DNA of 64,000 bases from Oehlia diaphana (Eukaryota > Glomeromycota > Glomeromycetes > Glomerales > Glomeraceae): the NCBI GenBank assembly GCA_003833135.1, contig QZLH01000458.1, forward strand, positions 1 to 64,000, in the 5' to 3' direction. Positions 1-12,224 of this stretch are shown here, piece after piece. A program made the position numbers and the translations under genes. The stretch's first letter is position 1. Every line of letters starts with the position of its first letter. The notes under the pieces are model-generated. The model was not told the DNA's origin. It made no database searches and saw only the letters and a list, made by a program, of their open reading frames with translations.

Positions 1-671
1 TTCTTAAGTCACCATTTTTTATTAGTTTTTATTCGATCTTGTATTTAAACTAGATTAGTTCAATTTTGTATATTTTTCTTTTATAATAAATATTGTCCTT
101 TGTTTTTAAAAAAAAAAAAAAAAAAATACGATTACTAAAAAGTATTAATCATTTATTATGAAGGATTAAAATTAAAAGGTTCAATTAATAAACGTAAGTT
201 GTTTCGTCAATAATTCATTAAAATCATTATTCAACAGCGATAATTTTCTTATCTTGTAATTATAGGAAAGGAAAAAATATGAGAAGGTTAACTTATGATA
301 AATAATTTTCTGTGAGAATAAACGATTAGCTTGGATAGTAAAGCCACTATCGTGATTTTTTTTCCATCCAATCATTAAGAGTTTTGACCATTCGACGAGT
401 TTTTGATTTGGTAAAGAAATTAGCGAAGGTCGCGGACTAATCTAAGTTAAAATGTTTAATATAGATAGAGGGTTTGAAAAGGAACTAAACAAAGTTAATG
501 TTATCGGGACATATGTATTTTTGGTAGTTCTTCAAAGCGACAAGTTCTATTTTCAAGCTTGTACTCCAGAATGTATATATATGATGGCGTATATTATTAA
601 TACTTTGTGCTACAATAAATTATTAATTCATCGAAGAATTTGTTGTTACAGAAATAAATCAAATAAATCAA
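1..671. other. Non-coding A+T-rich DNA
   Basis: An A-run at 109-126 and scattered short open frames without coding character. Nothing else seen. Confidence 0.5.
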
Positions 672-845
672 ATGAATGAATCTATCTTAATCCACAAAGA
701 TTCGAACATTCTATTTATTCAAAAATTTCAAAAGATTAAAAAACGGAACTTTCTCGGGCGCCATCTCCGGGATGAGGAGTGGGCAAGGCGCCTAGAAACT
801 TATTATCATATTATGGAAATAATACAATATACGTTATCTAAGTAA
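672..845 (+). CDS. Possible 57-residue basic protein
   Basis: ATG-started frame whose middle and end use GC-rich codons unlike the surrounding DNA (FLGRHLRDEEWARRLETYYH). The GC-rich segment 750-799 also forms an imperfect inverted repeat around GGCGCC, which could be an alternative reason for its composition. It may be a fragment of a longer gene. No family recognised. Confidence 0.3.
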   Translation: MNESILIHKDSNILFIQKFQKIKKRNFLGRHLRDEEWARRLETYYHIMEIIQYTLSK

Positions 846-3800
846 GCCAACGGAAAAATTATACGCTTTTTTTTCCGTTTGCTTATTTCATTATTTTCTT
901 TCCAATTTGAGCTTAATTTCAATACACGAAATATAATTTCATGTAACCATAGGAATTTGTATTTCGGAAAAAGAAAAATGTTATATGAGTTAATCAATAA
1001 ATTTTTTTTGAAATTTCAACTTTGAAAATACAATTAAAAAAAAAGTTTAATCAGTGAGATCTATCTAATAAGGTAAACTCATCAGAGATGAATATGGTGG
1101 TACAAGGGCTATAGGACTACCCCTCAAACAGAATTCCATGTGACTTATTTATAATTATCATTCATTTTCTAAAAGTTCTTCCACTGCAATAATTCATAAA
1201 ACGCGTTACGTTTATCGTCATTTAAAAAGATTAAATGACGCAAAAACAGGAAACTATTTGTTGAGTTAAGTACAAGGGAATATGAATGTCGGAATATTGT
1301 ATTTAATTAATTATTCAAACTTACTTTTTTTTTAACTATATATTTTCAGGTCGCAGAAATTTTACTTTTAGTAGCACCATTTTACAGGCATACTTTAAAT
1401 CAATATACTTATCATAGTTATAATATTGGAATACTCGCAATTTACTCGTAAAAAATAATTGGAAAGTGAATAATTCAATTTTAATGCATATTTCTCCTTG
1501 ATACACTTCATTTGGTGATGTTCACCATGGAGGGATAATGTAAATTTGGACGTCAAATGTGTGATAACATTAACGACTTTATGGCTCTCAATTCATTTAA
1601 TGAATTTTTACTTGAACTTCGGACGTTTACAATTTTTTGCTTGGGAATGACGAGTGATAATTTATTATTTTGAAAATGTGACCGTATCAGTCCAACATTT
1701 CATTACGCAATTGTGGGAGTTTATGTAAGTTAAGAAAATTTATTTTCTTTTGCATTCGTGTTTAAAGTATTAAAAAAAAAAAAAATTTGAATCCTAAAAT
1801 TACATTGATTGATATTAAAGTGTAGCCTACTTGATCAGTGCCTTGGAGATTTACCAGTTGCGATTGAATATATCTTCAACGTCTATGAGGGTGCGTGAAG
1901 TTTTGATGATATCTAAATCCTCTTACCATTATGCTATTTTCCTTCTACCCTAATTCTCTTAAATTAATCTTTCAATTTCTCTAAAGAAATCTTATTTACG
2001 AGATATATTAATTAAAACTACAACTTTAATGCTATAGACTTTATAGATTTAATCAAACTTTTATTTATTGGGAGTGAAAGGGAGAGGAAAGATTAATTTT
2101 TAGAATTATTATTGTTCTTAATGAATTTAATTTGATTTTATGCTCAACATAATTCCTTCCATAATTCTGTTAAAGGAAAATTTGCAATAAAGATGAATAG
2201 ATGAATGATTAGTAGATGCGCATTGGCGTAATGATATGTACGATAATTGGCTCAATTGACCCTTGGTTAGATGTGAAATTCATTATTGACAGCGTTTGAT
2301 AATCATGTGGGTTATGTAATAATTATAAAAATAATGTGACGAAGAAAGTTATATGATGATGGTGATGGTGATGATGACAATGATTATGATTATTGTGATG
2401 ATGAAGAAAATCAGCTTAAAGAAGTTGATTTCTTAAACTGAGATGATGATATGAAGAGTACACTAAGGATTACCATTTATCAGTCCTGGTGTTGATAGAG
2501 ATCACCACTTCAACAAATTTAATAATGAATTACAGCCGTCTTACTGTCTTTAAACTTTAAATGTTTAATAAGGTTTTTTCTCTTATCTCTTTACAGTACC
2601 ATCATTCATTTACTATATTAACGATGGTTTTTTTAAAACTGCCTTTGTCATTCATTCATTTATCAATAAACCAATCGACAAAACCTATCTAAACTCTAAA
2701 AAAAGAATTAGATGGGATAAAGAATTAATAACATATAATGATTTTTGTGGGTAAGTTACTGCATAACTATACAATCATGTAAATTATACAGTATATATAA
2801 TATCTGAATTCAAGTTACTTCGAATATCAAGAAATTGGTGTTTCGTTAGCGAAGATTTACTTTATATTAACTTTTTTATAAACAATTTATCCTTCTTAGG
2901 CTGTTTCGATTGTCGTTGGTGATATCTTAAGGTGCTGAGTAGAGGAACATATAAAAAAGGTTGATATGAATTGGAATTCAAGTTTATACAGGCAAGAAAT
3001 AATAGATCAGAATTATGACCTTAAGTAGGATAGAAATTAGATGAGTAATGTATGTATGCAAAAATTTAAAAAAATATAGATTAATAGGCAATTTTTATTT
3101 GTATATTGTTATTTATGAATAAACACAAAGAACTAGTATGGTTAGTACATTTATAGAGTCCCATAGAAAGGATTACATTAAAAAAAAAATTATTAGTAAT
3201 AGAGGTAATTACGTTATGAACTATAAAAAGACATATACATGTACATATATAGACTGTTCCTGATTTAACCAAAGCATACGAGTAGAACGGATCCTTAATA
3301 TACGATAAATATGAGGTCGTTGTCAATGATAGAACAGATGTGCTAGATTTTATAATTTGTAATGACGAATATTTAATAATTAATATGCCTGTTCAATTCT
3401 GATTGATCGGATTTTTGATCAGGCTTTGGGTTGATAATTATTGGATGATGAAATTGTGCAACTTGATCAGTGACCCGATTTTACCGACTTAACAAAAAAG
3501 TAGAATTTTTTGATCGCAATTGAGCGAAGCGAAGGACTATATACTATTCGTGTCGGTTTCACAAATGTCCCGTTGTCCGCCCGCTCACTGTGTGAGTCGA
3601 TGGCCATCCATTCGTATTGGTTCTTTCGGTTACATGTGATAAAAATAGAACAAAAATTGTTTATTTGATATTTTTTTTTTCGAATTACCTGTGTTTAATT
3701 AAGTTTAATTAAGGTTAATAATTTCGCTTTTCGCTCCGGACTCCCAACGGTTACCGTTCCCTAGTAATAAGCAAAAACAAACGTTATGATTAGAAAATTT

Positions 3801-4438
3801 TGTGATCAGTGACCGGCCAACCCAATTCTAATCTTTGGATTCAAGGATTTTGAGAATTGAACTGGTTAATATTTGTAGATTGATATAAACAAATAAGAAT
3901 TCAATCATTCCTATTGTACTTATATGAAAATTTGAAGTTAGAATTTTAATTGTTATAATTTTAGAATCTTGGGAATAGTGTTGCAAACACAAATTAATCA
4001 TTCTTGGCACTCTCTGTACGTCAGGCTCCCTTGTATACAATATATACGGGTCAAATGGCACCTGATAGATAAATCATTTACATAACTATCCTACAAAAAA
4101 ATTCTCGTTCATGTAATTTAAGTTCTCACATAGAACACATCCCGATATTTTTTTAATTTATGATAATTATTGTTACGTACTACTAAGAATAGAATTAATC
4201 GTTGCATTTAGTTTTTATTATTTGATTAAAGTCATTAAACAAACAAGGATATATAAAGAAAGGAAAACTGAGAGGCTATTGTAAATGTATATTATTTGGC
4301 TCATGCAAAATTATCTAATCTAAAATTCTAACTAGTCACCAAAAGGCAGTCTAAAGAAGGTTGACTCACAAAGTTAAAAAATACGGGAACATAATATAGA
4401 GTAGAAATCAAAATAGAAACGCAACCTTTTATTTTTGT
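846..4438. other. Mostly featureless intergenic DNA
   Basis: A short protein-like stretch (IRDEYGGTRAIGLPLKQNSM, 1083-1143) may be a lone exon relic. A GC-richer patch at ~3515-3610 begins GAGCGAAGCGAAGG and may be repeat-derived. TGATCAGTGACC occurs at ~3464 and ~3802. No supported gene. Confidence 0.4.
2353..2406. repeat. Imperfect GAT/GGT trinucleotide repeat
   Basis: ATGATGATGGTGATGGTGAT and onward. In one plus frame it and the following 35 bases read as an acidic tail (DDGDGDDDNDYDYCDDEEN) ending in a stop at 2441, so it could be a coding relic; support is weak. Confidence 0.5.
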
Positions 4439-7260
4439 GACGCAAGTCAATGTATTCCTAGAATCCTAGGTTAGAAACAATAACCACGATAATCATGATA
4501 GACACAATAACCACAATAACGTATTTCGTCTGATCAGCGATGAACTAAATTCTAACCTTTTGACAAAGTAATCATTCACATCCCATAATTTCAAAATTTC
4601 CAGATTTCGTTATAAATGGGATATTAGTTTGTTGAGAAATAATCAATTTTTTTTCTAATAAAATTTTTTAATACTTTATAATGAAATTAACTTTCATTTT
4701 TTTAAAAAATAAATAATATTAAATAAAAAAAAAACGGTTATTAAATTTTAATAATCAGTTTTTCTTCCCAACCGGGTTCTTCCCAAACGGGCAAGTTTTT
4801 TTAATTTTTAGCGGGTTGGGTGTGAATATAAGAAATTTTCAAATGGAAGAGCTATTTTATTCTAATTTAATATATGAATATAATAATTATCGATTTCTGT
4901 TTAACAACTGAACGATTGTACATAATTTATAATTTATTTAATAAAAAATTATTTTATTAATTATTATATTGAATAAAATTCTGTACTATAAATTTATAAA
5001 GATGCGATTATTACGTATATAATTTATAAAAAAAAAAAATATTTATTAAATAAAATTTTGTGCTATAAATTTATAAAGATACGATAGTAATTGACAAAAT
5101 TTTTAGAGTGCTATAGGTTATCAGCAGTCCTATAAGCGAATTATACGTAGAAATACTTTAATTTATATAGTTTGAAATTGGTAACTGTTGTGCTTTGAAT
5201 CCTTTAACAAATACTTATTATAAAAAATCATAAAGTGTACGATACTAGTTTGTATATTAATAACCGATGAATATAAACATCTTCGCTGAGATATATAATG
5301 AATGACTGTGTTAAAGTACGAAAATCAAAAAATAAAAATAACTATTATCATGTAAAGGGAAATAAATACATCCAAAATTTAATTCATGAATGATAATTTA
5401 AAATTATTGCCATAGCGTTTGATTTAGCCATAAAATTTAAAAGTTGATTATTGTCATTATTTCTTCGAAAGCTAAAAAATTTCAAACCAACTTTGATTTG
5501 CATTTTTAATTTATTACTTTTTTTGCAATTAGTTATTCAACACTTTTCATTAGTGATTTTTTTTTTGTGATACACGTCTCTGTATTCCATAAGTTAGTAA
5601 CAATAACCATGATAGTCGTGATAGACAATAACCACAATAACGTGACTATGAACTAAAACTTACGAGTCTTCCTTTTGTTTTGACATCCATAATGTTTTGA
5701 CATCCCATAATTTCAAAATTTCAAAATTTCTTAATAAATGGAACATTAGTTAGTTGAGAAATAATCGATTTTTTCTTTTTCAATTTTTAGCGGGTTGGGT
5801 GTGGAAATGAGAAATTTCTAAATGGAAGAAATATAAAAAAAATAAAATTTTCTAATTTAATTACTTAAATATATGAATATAAATAAATTATCGATTTCTG
5901 TTTAACATTAGAACGATTGTATATAATTTATAATTTATTTAATAAAAAATTATTTTATTATTGAATAAAATTTTGTTCTAAAAATTCATAAAAATGCATA
6001 CAAAACTTTTAAAGTGCAAATTCGCGATTGATTATTACGTATGATAGCATTAAACTAAGAATCTTTTTAAGACGCTAAATAAAAAACTGTTACTTGTTCA
6101 GATGTTCAGAACTTTATTTTGAGGCAGCGTCAAAATTTGTCATGATTAAAATACTCTACATACATTGATGGATTTTTTTTTTTTAATATAAACTGTTACA
6201 TATTGAATTTAACATAGAACATAGAATTTTTTTGATTATCCTAAAATTTTGATTATTATAATTGTAATATCCGATATGATGAAAATTTTTGATATGATAT
6301 CGGAACTCGAAATTCCATATAATATGTGTAACAAAAAAAATAACTATATCAAAAACGAATATACGTTGTATATTGGTGTATCTAAATTATTTAGCGTATT
6401 TTTATTATGATCGATTTTTGCTGTTTGTTTCGTATTCCATTATGTCAAAACTACTTTAATATATATGATTTGGATTCCAGAAAAAGTTTTGATAAAAAAA
6501 TCCAGTTCCAATTCCAATTTATTAAAATTCCGTTATATCTTCGCTCAGTCACGTGATGTAAGAATTTAGTCGAAAAATAAAAAAAAATTATTACGTATAG
6601 AGATCATTTGTATGGCGTACCGTACAATTCGAAAGCATTTGGCTCATTAATGATAATTTGTTCTCAAATCGATAGCATAGAGTGGGATTTTTCGTGACGC
6701 AAGTCAATGTATTCCTAAGTTGGAAAAAATAACCAGGATAATCATGATAGTCAACTCACAATAACCACAATAACGTGTTTTGTCTGAACTAATTTCTAAA
6801 CTTTTGATTCATTTGTTTTGACATCCCATAATTTCAAATTTTTCAGATCTCGTTATAAAATGGACACTAGTTTGTTGAGAAATAATCACTTTTTTTTAAT
6901 TGCAACTTTGAAAATTCTAAATTTATAATTTCTAAAGCAGTAAAAAAAAATGATTATTGAATTTTTTAATAATCAGTTTTTCTTTCCCAACCGGGTTCTT
7001 CCCAAACGGGCAAGTTTTTTTAATTTTTAGCGGGTTGGATGTGAATAAAAGAAATTTTCTAATGGGAGAGCTATTTTGTTCTAATTTAATATATGAATAT
7101 AATAATTATTGATTTCTGTTTAACATCTGAACGATTGTACATAATTTATAATTATTTAATAAAAAATTATTTTATTATTGATAAAATTCTGTGCTATAAA
7201 TTTATAAAGATGCAAAATTCTTAAAGTAACAATTCGCACCTGATTATTACATATGGTAAT
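4439..7260. repeat. Three spaced copies of a ~500-570-bp repeat
   Basis: Copies begin near 4439, 5568 and 6696, spaced 1129 and 1128 bases. Shared landmarks in order: GACGCAAGTCAATGTATTCC (copies 1 and 3), ATAACCACAATAACG, CATCCCATAATTTCAAA, TTTTTAGCGGGTTGG, ATCGATTTCTGTTTAACA-like, and an A+T-rich end with TAAAAAATTATTTTATTA. Copies 1 and 3 share an extra GC-rich block (4768-4796 and 6986-7014, CCGGGTTCTTCCCAAACGGG) that copy 2 lacks. No reading frame. Confidence 0.7.
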
Positions 7261-7384
7261 ATTATAATAAGAATCTTCTATATTATTCATGACATCATCA
7301 AATTTGTCTGCTCTACGAATATAAATAAATACTGTAGCAAAAAAATTGAGATCCACATTTTTTAAAAATCTTGCACTTTATAGT

Positions 7385-8165
7385 ACTACGGCCCTGCCAC
7401 AAGGGACTTCCAAAGAAGCGCACTATGCTCCTCCCATGAAAATTACGCATAGCACCATGCCGTACCACAACCAACCAGCCCTACTGTGAGACTACAGCAA
7501 AAGCTGGTACTCACAGGCTTACAAAGTAAGCACGCTATGCTCCCACCCAACGCATAGCATCATGCTGCTCCAATAGATATACCCAGCTAAAAATAATGAA
7601 GAAATAAAAAAAATCATAAAAAAATAAAAAAAACTGAAAAATAACAATAAGTGCACTTACCTTCGGTCCTATCGCAGGACTGCAGCAAAAACTGGTACCC
7701 ACGAGCTTACTAAAAGTAAGCGTCTATGCTCCAACCCTCGCATAGTACTATACCGCTCCAAGTTCCCAACCAGCCCTACTGTGAGACTACAGCAAAAGCT
7801 GGTACCCACAGGCTTACAAAGTAAGCACGCTATGCTCCCACCCATGCATAGTGTCATGCTGCTCCAAAAGAAATACCCAAAGCTAAAAATAATGAAGAAA
7901 TAAAAATATCATAATAAAATAAAAAAAAACAAAAAATAACAAAAAGTGCACTTACCTTCGGTCCTATCGCAGGAATACAGCAAAAACTGGTACCCGCGAG
8001 CTTACTAAAAGTAAGCATCTATGCTCCAACCCTCGCATAGTATTATACCGTCCCAAGTTCCCAACTAGCCCTACTGTGAGACTACAGCAAAAGCTGGTAC
8101 TCACAGGCTTACAAAGTAAGCACACTATGCTCCCACCCAACGCATAGCATCATGCTACTCCACCG
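7385..8165. repeat. 295-bp tandem monomer array with internal hairpins
   Basis: The anchor CCAACCAGCCCTACTGTGAG begins at 7471 and 7766 and, with one change, at 8061: exact spacing of 295 bases, about two and a half monomers. Each monomer is itself two diverged half-units sharing AGCAAAAnCTGGTACCC and a short perfect hairpin (GCTTACAAAGTAAGC at 7517-7531; GCTTACTAAAAGTAAGC in the other half). Each full monomer also holds GCACTTACCTTCGG, which on the minus strand is a splice-donor-like AAGGTAAGT. It is clearly richer in G+C than the flanks. Confidence 0.85.
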
Positions 8166-9033
8166 AAATACCCAAAAAACTACTTTCCAGACGTTTAACG
8201 AAAACAAAGTTAATATGAAACACACAGCTTTCATCAAAATCATTAAAATAACGGAAAACCGGAAGGTGATAGCGTATTTTACTGAGCAACAAATGATGGA
8301 GATGGTGGTGGGTACTTTACTGAAAGAAGGTAGTGCAGATCTGATATGGAAGGTGCAGAATTTCAAAATGATATACAGAAACGGTAGGGCTTCGAAGAAG
8401 ATAGAAAGGGAGAAGACGAAACGCCTGATACGCAAACATCAATTGGCCAATCGGTAAACATTCTACGCCACTGACACCTCCTGATAGAATATACATGGAG
8501 TTAGCAAATATGGCGGTCAAGAAATACAAAAAAACTAAACCTTTAACTGAAGAGGTGATAGTGGATATAATTATTAATTGGAGATTAGGAGAGGATTCGG
8601 ACTCGGATTTGGATTCGGTTGACGAAGAACTGGGAGTAGTTAAGGCTGAAGCTTCGACTAAAACACCTCCAAAACAAGATAATATTGCGCCAGAAGAAGT
8701 CGTGGAGTTATAAAGGATTATCGTGTGGCAAAAAAGATAGAGTACGTGCGATACCAAGTGCCTAGCGAGGAATCCGAAGGTATAGCAGAGGTAAAAGCGA
8801 CGGAACTGGAAGAGATCTTTACAACAACTTCCAATGATATGGAATGGCAACATATTAGGACAGAGGCTTTGTACACGTTGAGCAAAGAACAAGATCTAGG
8901 TAGTTGTGAGCTGATTTTAATTTTTTTGGGGGATTTCTTCGCGTTAGGTTCAATTTTTGTTATAGTTATTGTGAGAGAGTTTTTTTATTTGCTTGTTCGT
9001 GCAACTGCATATCTTAGTGTGTACTCTTGGTAA
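8152..9033 (+). pseudogene. Frameshifted coding region of an unrecognised repeat-associated protein
   Basis: Three consecutive open stretches in three different frames: 8152-8457 (or from the ATG at 8215, 80 residues, MKHTAFIKIIKITENRK...), 8495-8713 and 8725-9033. The second frame is open upstream of its ATG (STPLTPPDRIYMELA) and continues into an acidic section (GEDSDSDLDSVDEELG). The third begins KKIEYVRYQVPSEESEG and later turns hydrophobic. In the first part a different frame reads GEDETPDTQTSIGQS and flows better into the second, so at least two frameshifts are likely. The 295-bp array lies immediately upstream and a polyadenylation signal follows. I cannot name the family. Confidence 0.5.
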
Positions 9034-9130
9034 TGTATTTAGATAGGTTATTTTGCTATAGAGTTGCACAACTATTTGGTTGGCGTCTCTAAGTATTTCT
9101 AAATATTATATATGTACTCGTACTAATTTT

Positions 9131-9163
9131 AATAAAGAAAATGTGTTGCAATGAAAAAAAAAA
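9131..9163 (+). other. Polyadenylation signal followed by A-run
   Basis: AATAAA at 9131-9136 is followed 17 bases later by ten consecutive A residues (9154-9163). It closes the unit made of the monomer array and frameshifted coding region, consistent with a retroposed transcript. No convincing target-site duplication was found around 7385-9163. Confidence 0.45.
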
Positions 9164-10824
9164 TTAATATGGTCCTAACAAAATACCTAGAAGTCTACTT
9201 AAATATTTCCATAGACAGACGGTGAAAAGGAAAGTTATAAAAATCGACTATGAGCTAGAGGAAGGGGGAGAGATGACAAAATGAAATGTCCGGAACCTAC
9301 AAAAGAGAAAACTGAAACGTTAGTAAGCGTTTCGCTAAATAAAATAAAAACCAAAAAAAAAGAAAAACAGAATTTCGTAAGTTTACCTTATACATATATT
9401 TATATCGAAATTCTGTCCAAGACCTAGACAATAAGAGTGGAAAAAGGTGAGAGAGAGAAGAGTGAAGGAGGATAGAGGGTTTTATAGTTTTTATACTTTA
9501 TAAATTTATAGAGTATAAAAAATTTTTCCATAAAAGATGACTCATAATTATATTAATATTGTTCGTATGATCATGAGTCTACGACTGTTACGCGTCGCGT
9601 ATAATTATAATAGGAAATTGTTAACTGAACAAAATCACAATTTGAGGTTCCGATTTCCGATTAGAAAGCTTGTTCTATTCAACCGAATATAATAGTAAAT
9701 ATATAAATATAATAAAATAATATAATAATAATAAATATATTCTAAAGGAATCATTTAATAATTATTCGAAGTGATGCTTGGGTTGTACTACTGCCACCCT
9801 TGGGATATACTATAAACCTTAGCTTGCAATTGATTATCAAATAATTAAATATTATATTACTAAAATTTATATGTATTTTAATCCGGACAAAAATACTCTA
9901 ATAGAATTTCAAACAGAAACTTCATTTTCGAGTTATTCTGTATTTAGTTACGGTATAGTTTTCTTATTTTTAAAAAATTGATTATTTCAGTCAATTATAT
10001 TGACAGGATTTAATTTGTTAAATCATCTGGTCAAAACAATTTTAAAAAGTATTTTGTATTACTTCGAGATTTACAGCAGGTATGAGGTATGTTACGAAAC
10101 CATCTACATAAGATCATACTCCAGAATTTAAACTAAAATAAATTTTTAAAATATATAACCCTCACTTTACAATTCTTAACTTTTAAACTACTTAAACTAC
10201 CAAACGAACTTAGTTATCTATTAATTAAAATACGAAACATGCGTCACGTAACTTGTTCATGTAAAACAATTTAAATTCATACTATACTGAATTTAAAATT
10301 CACAAATACTCAGACTGATCGTAAATTACGGTAATGGCAATTATTTAATCGATTATTTCAGGAGTATCAGTATCACAAGAAAATATGCAAGTACTTGCAA
10401 CTGCGGTAGTAGATATCGCCAATTAAGGAAAATTTAGCTAAATCTAAATTTAAGGACACGAAAATTCAAATCAAACTCAAAAAAATTCTAAATATATTAC
10501 TTTTACTATAAATACAAGTATCAATAGATGATTTTAAAAAAAATGAGTCGTATCACTTTACTACTTGCTCTTTTACGCGAGCGGATCGTTAACCTGACTG
10601 TCTGGATGAACAAACGAAACGTACGTTAACAATAACGTTAACCAAGTGATTTCCTTTTTTAGAAAGTTAACCAACCACTTTTAGCAGCGATTACAAACAA
10701 ACCTTTCCATTTACAAAATAATGATTTACGTCATGATTACATCAAATATGATTTTACGCCATAAAAAAATGTATTTTCCTATAAATAAATTACAGATTAT
10801 TGTAACTAAACGTATAGAAACAGA
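9164..10824. other. Intergenic DNA
   Basis: Short palindromes (9368-9415; GACTCAT/ATGAGTC near 9540 and 9575). The upstream region of the 90-residue gene holds no motif I can name. No gene seen. Confidence 0.4.
9368..9415. other. Perfect 10-bp inverted repeat
   Basis: CAGAATTTCG at 9368-9377 pairs with CGAAATTCTG at 9406-9415 across a 28-base loop. No surrounding gene; a small transposon remnant is possible. Confidence 0.45.
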
Positions 10825-11183
10825 ATGGGCGACCTTTATCAAAATCTCGCTGAACTTAAAAGATGTTTTGATGAAAGATTAATAAGTGATAGTGAATACC
10901 AATCACTTCGCACACTTGCAATGAATTCCTGGACATCAGGTGAGTTAAGAAAAAGGTTAGCTTTACTATAAGAATAATATTTGACGTTCTTATCTTGAAT
11001 ATCTTGAATATAATTTAACCAATAGTGAATCTGCCTCCACAAAGACAACCAGGAAGGTCATTCTGGGAAAATTTGTACGACATTGCAGTATACCTTAAAG
11101 ATAAGTTCATGGAAAATATAATTGAACCAATTATCGAACGTTATAAACGCCTCCGTATAAAATTTCGTGGAGGAGACAACTAG
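10825..11183 (+). CDS. Two-exon small protein (90 residues) with SHOCT-like helical hairpin
   Basis: Exon 1 is 10825-10939 and exon 2 is 11026-11183, joined by an 86-base intron with donor GTGAGT and acceptor AACCAATAG. The split codon gives valine and the joined frame is 90 residues with no stop before TAG at 11181. Codon use is more GC-rich than the surroundings. Residues ~3-33 (LYQNLAELKRCFDERLISDS and on to EYQSLRTLA) resemble the short SHOCT hairpin, where a helix ends in a G/L-I-x-x-x-E-Y/F turn into a second helix. The C-terminal half is amphipathic and basic (FWENLYDIAVYLKDKF, then KRLRIKFRGGDN). No signal peptide. An AATAAA lies at 11287. SHOCT is an oligomerisation module; the cellular role here is unknown. 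Confidence 0.72.
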
Positions 11184-11685
11184 TGTATTTAACATACGTT
11201 TAAAAATATATTGTCTGGTTTGTCGGTTTACTTGAAGTCCGAAAATAATTTAACTCTTCAATAGTTAATCATTTATTAGTGTTCACAATAAAGACGTTGT
11301 CATTTGTTGGTTTATTTGCGGTTAATCTTTAAAGAGGGGAGTCGTATGGATGCTCATATTGGAACATTTCTCACTTTTTTTGTATTTGTCATCGTTTTTT
11401 GACTGTACACTAATTATTAAATCTATTTATAAAGTCATTGTTTACAATATTATTCATAAGCACAAATTTTAGACGTAATTATTAATTATATTATTATAAC
11501 GTCCTTTATTATATTAATGGAAATAATGTATTACGTCGTTATTAAAGACGAGTAAACAAAACATTCTTTAAGAATGAATAGTGCATAGGGTGAAAACGAA
11601 AATAAAATCAAAAGATCACGCGATTACAATAATCGTAAGTAATAGGATAATTCTTAACGAAATCTAATATATTCAATATATCCTA

Positions 11686-12224
11686 ATGAATGATTTTAAA
11701 TTTGATCGTTGTTATAAATTGGCTCGTATTCAATTATCTAAAGAGATATCATCTAAAAATCACCGAATCTTACGCTCGAACATTATATTCTCCTTCTTTG
11801 GATATTGAATATACTATATTAATAATTTACAAGTACTACAAGATATTTTTTATACCAAATTAAAAAATAAATATTATCATTTAAATAATTAAGAACAGAC
11901 ATTTTTATGTATTAATGATAAGAAAGATGATGAAAGTGATGAATCTATTTCTAGTGAATCCACGAGTAGTGGTTATGATACATCAACTAGTATATCTTCT
12001 TCTACCTTCTCAAATGATTGATACATTTGTATGATATTGACTGGATTGGGAATTCTTTGGACGAATACAAAGAACATGGAGAATTTTGGAATCATCATCG
12101 TGGATTATATAGTAGCTCTTATCACTTTAAGACCTATTTCATCTTGCTTTTTAATAAAAGTTCAAAGAATTATTATGGAAATAATAATTTATTTTTATAC
12201 CTGTTAGTTATATCAAACAATTAG
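11686..12224 (+). pseudogene. Relic exons with Ser-rich C-terminus
   Basis: A 40-codon ATG frame (MNDFKFDRCYKLARIQLSKE...) ends at 11808. An overlapping frame reads ITESYARTLYSPSLDIEYT. From ~11915 to 12021 an open stretch reads DKKDDESDESISSESTSSGY and ends TFSND with a stop, the sort of acidic/serine tail found at protein C-termini. The following frame to 12224 (LYDIDWIGNSLDEYKEHGEF) also looks coding. The pieces are not joined in one frame. Confidence 0.3.

Noticed and set aside
3425..3825. Possible element bounded by TTGGGTTG and CAACCCAA
   Set aside because: The match stops at eight bases and flanks show no duplication; expected by chance in this length.
3828..4061. A 77-residue minus-strand frame
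   Set aside because: The first residues look protein-like, but the rest is Ile/Leu/Phe-rich as expected from A+T-rich DNA, with no start context or homologue I recognise.
8317..8892. A 191-residue minus-strand frame
   Set aside because: It is the antisense of the better-supported plus-strand coding remnants and has a cysteine/serine/phenylalanine-rich composition typical of a shadow frame.
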